Below, piece after piece: positions 16,041-20,972 of a stretch of DNA of 20,972 nt (its first letter is position 1; each line of letters starts with the position of its first letter). Source of the stretch: RGIG9079 sp964567845. Lineage in GTDB: Bacteria; Bacteroidota; Bacteroidia; Bacteroidales; Marinifilaceae. The notes beneath the pieces are model-generated. The model saw only the letters and a list, made by a program, of their open reading frames with translations. It did not search any database and was not told the DNA's origin. The stretch spans positions 1-20,972 of the forward strand of contig CAZMOG010000029.1 of assembly GCA_964567845.1 (NCBI GenBank). The letters run 5' to 3'. A program made the position numbers and the translations under genes.

Positions 16041-17073
16041 CGGTCAACTCTATTTTTAATTTAGCAGTATATACTCCATTTACACTTGAACCGGAATACT
16101 CATATCTATCGTGATACAGTAGTTCCAATCTCTTTATCAAATTCTCCAACCCTATTCCGGTTCTGTCTGAAATTTCATTATCAACATTCTGAACGGTATT
16201 CATTACCACACACTCAACACTATTGCCACATGAATGAATGGCTATATTTATAATCGAGTTACAATTTCCGGATATTCCATGTTTGAATGCATTTTCAACC
16301 AAAGTAATAAACAACATCGGAGCTATATACAGATTAGAAGTATCAACAGGTATATCAACATTTACCACCACCGATTTACCTACTCTTAACTGCATTAAAT
16401 CAATATAATTACGCACAAACTGCAAATCATATTCCAATGCCACCGTATCCTTGTCTCCTTCATATAAAGCATATCTCAACAGCTTACTCAAATCAAGAAC
16501 TGCATTTTGAGCCTTCTGTTGCGACAACCCTATCAGTGCGTATATATTATTGAGCGTATTAAATAAAAAGTGAGGATTCAGCTGATGTTTTAACTCTGCC
16601 AACTCGGTCTCCGCTCTTAATCTAATCAACTCCTTAGTCTGCTCTTTCAGCATAAAATAATTCTCAGACACTCGTAACGCAATACTCAACCCTACAATCA
16701 AAAATCCTAACCAAACATCTTTCAATGCCATTACATACTTTGATGGAGGGGGTTGCAGTCTTTCCAAATATTCCGATGGTAAAATATGAATCTGGAAATG
16801 CACATTTCTCCAATATTCCAATATAAACCACAATGCAAGAACAACAATAAGATTGATAAAAATAAAGAATGGCCTTTTCTTACTATTATAGAGCCACCTA
16901 TCAATAAAGATATAGTAATTCAGATAGAAAATAATAAGATACGAAACTATAACACTCGCACGCATGATATATTCGCAGCAAGTAATCTCTTCACTCTCTA
17001 TTATCAATGGGAGTAATAGGGATATTATAATACCTACTATATGCTTAACTATCCTGAATGTCTCTTTTTTCAT
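16012..17073 (-). CDS. LytS/YesM-type sensor histidine kinase
   Basis: The product, 353 residues from the ATG at 17073 (a GTG at 17082 is also possible), has four N-terminal membrane helices (about 9-26, 39-58, 68-87 and 119-135 from the ATG). It has no large outside domain, so it probably senses within or near the membrane. The His_kinase segment LKHQLNPHFLFNTLNNIYAL carries the phosphorylated His at about 168. The ATPase part has LVENAFKHGI as its N box and TGIGLENLIKRLELLY as its G box, both typical of the Bacteroidota LytS class. It partners the overlapping regulator gene downstream. The signal is unknown. Upstream, TAACTTAG (17095-17102) is a one-mismatch -7 box without a -33 partner, so its promoter is uncertain. 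Confidence 0.92.
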   Translation of the reverse strand: MKKETFRIVKHIVGIIISLLLPLIIESEEITCCEYIMRASVIVSYLIIFYLNYYIFIDRWLYNSKKRPFFIFINLIVVLALWFILEYWRNVHFQIHILPSEYLERLQPPPSKYVMALKDVWLGFLIVGLSIALRVSENYFMLKEQTKELIRLRAETELAELKHQLNPHFLFNTLNNIYALIGLSQQKAQNAVLDLSKLLRYALYEGDKDTVALEYDLQFVRNYIDLMQLRVGKSVVVNVDIPVDTSNLYIAPMLFITLVENAFKHGISGNCNSIINIAIHSCGNSVECVVMNTVQNVDNEISDRTGIGLENLIKRLELLYHDRYEYSGSSVNGVYTAKLKIELTDEKAKLCCN

Positions 17074-17199
17074 TTTAACCACACTATCATTCTGCTAAGT
17101 TACAAAAACACAAATAGAATTCATCATAAAATATCACAATTTAATAGACAAATAATACCCCTGCATCCACACCAAACAAAAGAATCGACAAAATATAAC

Positions 17200-17232
17200 A
17201 AAAAAAGGAGAGCAACCGCTTCGTTGCTCTCC
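17200..17232 (-). terminator. Terminator of the GH127-type gene
   Basis: On the minus strand GGAGAGCAA (17224-17232) pairs perfectly with TTGCTCTCC (17207-17215), and a C-G pair extends it, leaving a 6-base loop. Seven T follow (17200-17206). It stops the glycosidase transcript before the kinase gene. The rest of 17074-17199 is AT-rich, and I see only the weak -7-like site in it. Confidence 0.92.
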
Positions 17233-17256
17233 TAAATTCAAATTCTTATATCAGGA

Positions 17257-20200
17257 TTATTTTACCAATGCTTTCAACTGATCGCATGCCTTAACAATCA
17301 TATCCATGGTACCACTACCGTCGGTAACATAGCTAACAACCATTTCTGCATACTCGATAGCCTTGTTCAACTCGGTTGTCTTAGAGCTGCTCAACTCACG
17401 AGCCTTGTTCAACAATGGAGTCAACTCATTCAAATCCTCCAACTCAGGCAAGTTTCCTGGACGCATTGTATTAATTACTCCATTCAAATCAGCTGCAGCA
17501 GCATCAACCTCTGCCTGATTGTAGTTCTTGCCCTTGTTCTCCATAATCTCCTGAGCCTTGGCAGCCTGCTCAATCATGCGGCCGTATGCGTATGGAGCCC
17601 ATGGTGCATGTACAGGAACCTTAACAGCCATTGCATTCCAAGCCTCCTGCTCTGTTTGTCTCTGCTTAACAATCTGCAAAGCCTCAACCAACTTAGACTT
17701 GTTGATATCCCACATGCTTACCAATCCAGAAGCAGCATTATTAAGAGCTACTCTCTCAATATCAATCTCCTTCTGATCCTTGCTGTTAGCACAAACATCC
17801 TTAGCCTTAGCTATAGCACTTTGTAGAGCTGCATAACTATCCCAAGTGTACATTCTTTCGCGTGTACGCTCAACAGCCTCGATAGCCTTCTCCAAAGCAG
17901 TCTTATTCAACTCTGTTGCTGTCAAACCGGCAATTGCCTTATCAATATCAGCAACAGCTTTCTTAATCTCCTTCTCAGAAACCTGATCAGCCTGATACAA
18001 AGCCTCAGCAGCCTCAACAGAAGCACTCACTGCACCGTATGACTCAGCTGTATAGTTCTCTGCTGGGAATGTCTTGGTCTCGTGAACCTTGTCAAGCAAT
18101 ACAGCACGCTTCTCTGTATCAGGATCGCTAACTACGTTGATACGGCAGTAACGTGTAGAGTGCTCGTGCAAAGTATAATCAGGTTGGAAGGTCATATCAC
18201 CCAAAGTCAAGGTGTAAAGGTTACCCTCGGTACCTGCCTCTGCTGTAGGAGCGTTAGCAATAACATTATCCATGTAAGAATCAATACTGATTGTAGCATC
18301 GTCCCAATTCTCAATACCAGGAGTTGACATAGCCAATGGACCATACATCAAAGTTCCTACCCACATTGGAGCGAAAGCTGCATTTGGATCATAATTTGTA
18401 ACGGCTCTCTCCATCTTGTCAGGACCGTAGTTGATGTGCTTTGTAAATGGCATTACAACCTCAACAACATCGCCGGATTTCCATGAACGAGATACAGCTA
18501 TGTATGAACATGGAGTATATTCGGTAGCTACTGACTCTCCATTAACCTTAACATCGAATCCCTCTGTTGCCCAATATGGAACACGAAGTTTCATTGTAAA
18601 GTTAGCAGAACCCTCAACCTTGATAGTTGATTTCTCTGCAGGCCACAAACAGTTCTGAGAAAGCTTAACGCCCTTAGCCTCCCAATTTGCATTTGATGGG
18701 ATATAAAGACCAACCCAGATTGTATTATCATTTACAAAGTAAGCAGCCTCTTGATACTTAACGTGATTCTCTGAACCTGTTCCACCACAACATGTAGAGT
18801 GAGGAGTATTGTTACCCCACTGCTTAGATGCATTCAAACCAACTGCATAGTGATAAGTTGTTGCATACTCATGTGGATGCAAAGAACCTACCATTTGGTT
18901 GTACAATGCACGCTCATAGTAGTCCATATACTGAGCATTATCAGGATCGAAAGTATTCAAATCCTTTGTAAGCTTCAACAAGTTATATACACAACATGTC
19001 TCGTTCAAGTTTGGATTTGGACTTACGCTACCGCTTCTGTCACGGTGTGAGTTGGTATTCATACTCAAAATCTGAGTATATGGCTGACGGAACATCTCGC
19101 CGTTACCAACACCACCTGTTGAGTAGATATAACGTCCCTGAGCCAAATTCCAGAAGTTCAAAGACAAATTGTAGTAATATGGGTTGTTGTTTGTCAAATA
19201 GCTACGCAAAGCACTTACAATCATTGGTATGTGCTGGTTAGCGTGACGTGTACGGATATCATCGATATTCACTGACAATGGATTATAGAAAGCAGGGCTG
19301 TCGAAGCAGTTAGAGGCCTCAAGCAAACGAGCCTTCTCGGTTGGATCCGATGTCATCTCGGCAAGTCTTGCCAAAGACTCTCCGGTTCCACCAACCTCAC
19401 CGGCAATGTACATATTCCACATCTCGTAACGGTTACCCGGTTTTGCACGCAACTCATCGCGAGAGCCCTCGCTCTTAACGTATGTTCTGTAGTGCATTCT
19501 GTTCCAGATCCACAATCCCATGTCTTTGGCAATCAAGTATGCCTTATCTGCAATCTCCTTGTCATCAACATAGTTTGCAATGTCGATAAGACCTGCCAAC
19601 TGTTTGTGGATTGAATAGTATGGAGCCCAAACTCCTGCCTCATTGTTATATGGGGCATACTTCTCAATCAAAACTGCATGGTGAGCAGGGATAGCGTTAA
19701 TGTAACCATATCCATACTTCTCATACTGGGTTTTGTGCTCATTGAAAGCATCCCATGTACCCTTCATCTCAATCAACTCAGCCTCCGGAGCGAAGTCGCG
19801 AGCCTCCCAGTAACGGCCAAGCTCCTCGTTCCATACAAATGTTCTCTCCTGACACTCACGCAACTCATTAACCATTCTGCGGATATTATCCAAAAGAGCA
19901 GTCTTCTGCTCTGGCTTTGTTGCACTTGCATATGCGAATGCCAATGCAGACATATAGTGACCAGAACCGTGTCCTTTCAATTTGGTTGTTGGAGAATCCC
20001 ATCCTGAAGAACGTGTATAACCGTCTGTTGGAAGTCCGTATGTATCACGATAGTTATACAATTGCTGTGTTACATCCCAACTCAAAATTGTCTCGATAGC
20101 CAAATCACGGTTACTTGTCAATCGGTTATCACCGGTAATGCTAACCAAATCCAAAGGAAGTGGCTGTGCAACAGGCTTGTTTGATGGTGTTGCATACTTA

Positions 20201-20610
20201 CCTGCAACAACCTTAACCTTAGCAACAATTGGATAACCCTCAGGAGTTGTGTTGTCTCCCAAGATTACTCCTGCTACCTCGTACTCCTTGCCAACAGGAT
20301 TCTTCTGAGCATCTGCCTGCTCCTGCTCTGTTGCAAGACCTGCATTTGACCACTTGGTCTGACGATAAGCCTTTGTTCCATCAGAATAGGTTACCAAAAC
20401 CTGGTAAGGCAATCTTGGAACAGTACCGACCGGAGCATCAACAGTAATAGCCTCAACGGTTGCAATGGTTCTTGCACCCTGACGAGCGGCTACCTCTGTC
20501 TTGCTCTTCTTCTGACGGCCCTTGCCGTCGAGCATTGCCATAGAGTCCATAGGCGCCATCATAAGAAGGCACATAGCTCCACACAAAGCGTAGTTTACAT
20601 TCTTGTTCAT
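17257..20610 (-). CDS. Secreted GH127/GH146-type beta-L-arabinofuranosidase with Ig-like and FIVAR-like domains
   Basis: The 1117-residue product has a Sec signal peptide, probably cut after SMA (25). A Big_4-like Ig domain follows (about 50-138, with TVEAITVDAPVGTVPRLPYQ then YSDGTKAYRQTKW). The catalytic part is GH127/DUF1680 (about 150-825), with the early GHGSGHYMSAL motif. By comparison with Bifidobacterium HypBA1, E505 (GEMF) is the acid/base, C607 in STCCGG is the nucleophile, and E537, C539, C607 and C608 would hold zinc; all are present. These enzymes release beta-L-arabinofuranose from plant glycans and glycoproteins. Four helical FIVAR-like repeats follow (about 835-897, 902-965, 970-1050 and 1057-1117). 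There is no sorting or anchor signal, and no SusC/SusD gene is nearby. Codons lean strongly to AAG, GAG and TTG compared with neighbours, hinting at high expression. Close families (GH146) cannot be excluded. Confidence 0.88.
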   Translation of the reverse strand: MNKNVNYALCGAMCLLMMAPMDSMAMLDGKGRQKKSKTEVAARQGARTIATVEAITVDAPVGTVPRLPYQVLVTYSDGTKAYRQTKWSNAGLATEQEQADAQKNPVGKEYEVAGVILGDNTTPEGYPIVAKVKVVAGKYATPSNKPVAQPLPLDLVSITGDNRLTSNRDLAIETILSWDVTQQLYNYRDTYGLPTDGYTRSSGWDSPTTKLKGHGSGHYMSALAFAYASATKPEQKTALLDNIRRMVNELRECQERTFVWNEELGRYWEARDFAPEAELIEMKGTWDAFNEHKTQYEKYGYGYINAIPAHHAVLIEKYAPYNNEAGVWAPYYSIHKQLAGLIDIANYVDDKEIADKAYLIAKDMGLWIWNRMHYRTYVKSEGSRDELRAKPGNRYEMWNMYIAGEVGGTGESLARLAEMTSDPTEKARLLEASNCFDSPAFYNPLSVNIDDIRTRHANQHIPMIVSALRSYLTNNNPYYYNLSLNFWNLAQGRYIYSTGGVGNGEMFRQPYTQILSMNTNSHRDRSGSVSPNPNLNETCCVYNLLKLTKDLNTFDPDNAQYMDYYERALYNQMVGSLHPHEYATTYHYAVGLNASKQWGNNTPHSTCCGGTGSENHVKYQEAAYFVNDNTIWVGLYIPSNANWEAKGVKLSQNCLWPAEKSTIKVEGSANFTMKLRVPYWATEGFDVKVNGESVATEYTPCSYIAVSRSWKSGDVVEVVMPFTKHINYGPDKMERAVTNYDPNAAFAPMWVGTLMYGPLAMSTPGIENWDDATISIDSYMDNVIANAPTAEAGTEGNLYTLTLGDMTFQPDYTLHEHSTRYCRINVVSDPDTEKRAVLLDKVHETKTFPAENYTAESYGAVSASVEAAEALYQADQVSEKEIKKAVADIDKAIAGLTATELNKTALEKAIEAVERTRERMYTWDSYAALQSAIAKAKDVCANSKDQKEIDIERVALNNAASGLVSMWDINKSKLVEALQIVKQRQTEQEAWNAMAVKVPVHAPWAPYAYGRMIEQAAKAQEIMENKGKNYNQAEVDAAAADLNGVINTMRPGNLPELEDLNELTPLLNKARELSSSKTTELNKAIEYAEMVVSYVTDGSGTMDMIVKACDQLKALVK

Positions 20611-20748
20611 TAGACTTGTGTTTAATTAATTATGATTTTACAAACTTTTTTTTGCGCACTATGCCAAATTAATATCAAAGTGCAAAGTAAATAAAAAAAT
20701 CGAATTAAAACACAAGAATGTTAAATATTGTTCAGATTTTATTCAGTT
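20611..20748. other. AT-rich gap before the GH127-type gene
   Basis: The gap of 138 bases between the phosphoesterase stop and the glycosidase start must carry the promoter of the latter, unless it is transcribed by read-through. No exact TAnnTTTG was found on the minus strand. One-mismatch forms are TTACTTTG (20683-20690) and TTAATTTG (20665-20672), both without a convincing -33 box. No terminator hairpin for the phosphoesterase is visible. Confidence 0.4.
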
Positions 20749-20972
20749 TCATTCTCTATGATATTCAGCTATCTCAAGATTCTTGATTTCAGAACCTTCA
20801 ATTTCAAACCTCATGGCAGTTCTAACAAAATGGAAACCATATCTTCCTGCTGCACCAGGGTTTATACACAAGCACTCTAGATTCTTGTCATACATTACCT
20901 TAGCAATATGAGAATGGCCGGTAGTTTGACACTTACTTTTTCGAAATATTTTAACAGAAAGCCCTCTGCGGG
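20749..20972 (-). CDS. YfcE/MJ0936-type metallophosphoesterase, C-terminal part
   Basis: The last 73 residues are inside the window; the N-terminus lies beyond position 20972. Translation gives TTGHSHIAKVMYDKNLECLC, then INPGAAGRYGFH, then MRFEIEGSEIKNLEIAEY. The GHSH motif supplies two metal-binding histidines of calcineurin-like phosphoesterases. The NPG-x-x-G-R stretch, followed by an R-F-x-I-x-G strand, is typical of the small YfcE/MJ0936 phosphodiesterase group, about 165 residues in full. The substrate in this organism is unknown. It ends 138 bases before the glycosidase gene in the same direction. Confidence 0.85.
   Translation of the reverse strand, partial: RRGLSVKIFRKSKCQTTGHSHIAKVMYDKNLECLCINPGAAGRYGFHFVRTAMRFEIEGSEIKNLEIAEYHRE

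Noticed and set aside
15306..20610. Polysaccharide utilization locus made of the two-component pair and the glycosidase
   Set aside because: There is no SusC/SusD pair, and a strong terminator separates the glycosidase from the kinase. Adjacency alone does not show shared function.
17257..20610. Open frames opposite the glycosidase and other large genes
   Set aside because: They are antisense shadows with low-complexity or unfamiliar sequence and no ribosome-binding site or promoter.

Overview
The window reads as a chromosomal segment of a low-GC member of the Bacteroidales (Bacteroidota). The evidence is the repeated Bacteroidota-type promoter (-7 box TAnnTTTG, -33 box TTTG) in front of many genes, a lipoprotein with an SGC lipobox, MG2/TonB-plug-like and GH127-type secreted proteins, and proteins typical of gut Bacteroidales. 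No mobile element, CRISPR array, rRNA or phage gene was seen, and no stretch over about 190 bases lacks a gene or a gene-linked signal. Numbers of bases and residues were counted by eye.

Layout. 1-676 (-): tRNA-Pro(GGG) with its own promoter and a 3' hairpin, then a LemA-like membrane protein. 792-1942 (+): a YqhD-type NADPH-dependent alcohol/aldehyde reductase, split by an apparent one-base frameshift in an A run. 2012-2992 (-): a lipoprotein. 3116-6899 (-): guaA, ettA (ABC-F) and an HD-domain protein, each close to the next; guaA and ettA have their own -7 boxes. 6980-8332 (+): a sodium:neurotransmitter symporter (NSS) family transporter, convergent with uvrA across a two-way terminator. 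8433-13877 (-): a secreted MG2/TonB-plug-like protein followed six bases later by uvrA. 13970-15340 (+): a MATE transporter that probably starts at TTG and overlaps tail-to-tail with the next operon. 15306-17073 (-): a LytS/LytTR-type kinase and regulator pair with overlapping frames. 17257-20610 (-): a 1117-residue secreted GH127/GH146-type beta-L-arabinofuranosidase with an N-terminal Ig-like domain and C-terminal FIVAR-like helical repeats. 20749-20972 (-): the C-terminal end of a YfcE-type metallophosphoesterase that continues past the window.

Most of this is housekeeping. The most unusual locus is guaA. Its protein has an intact ATP-pyrophosphatase half, but the glutamine amidotransferase half has shrunk to about 110 residues and lost the catalytic cysteine and the His/Glu segment, so the enzyme should need free ammonia or a separate glutaminase partner. 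The same gene has a leader of about 150 bases. That leader begins with one arm of a 15-bp stem enclosing two smaller hairpins, a three-way-junction shape that resembles a cis-regulatory RNA and that I cannot assign to a known class. The frameshifted yqhD and the MG2/plug protein-uvrA gene pair also deserve a second look.
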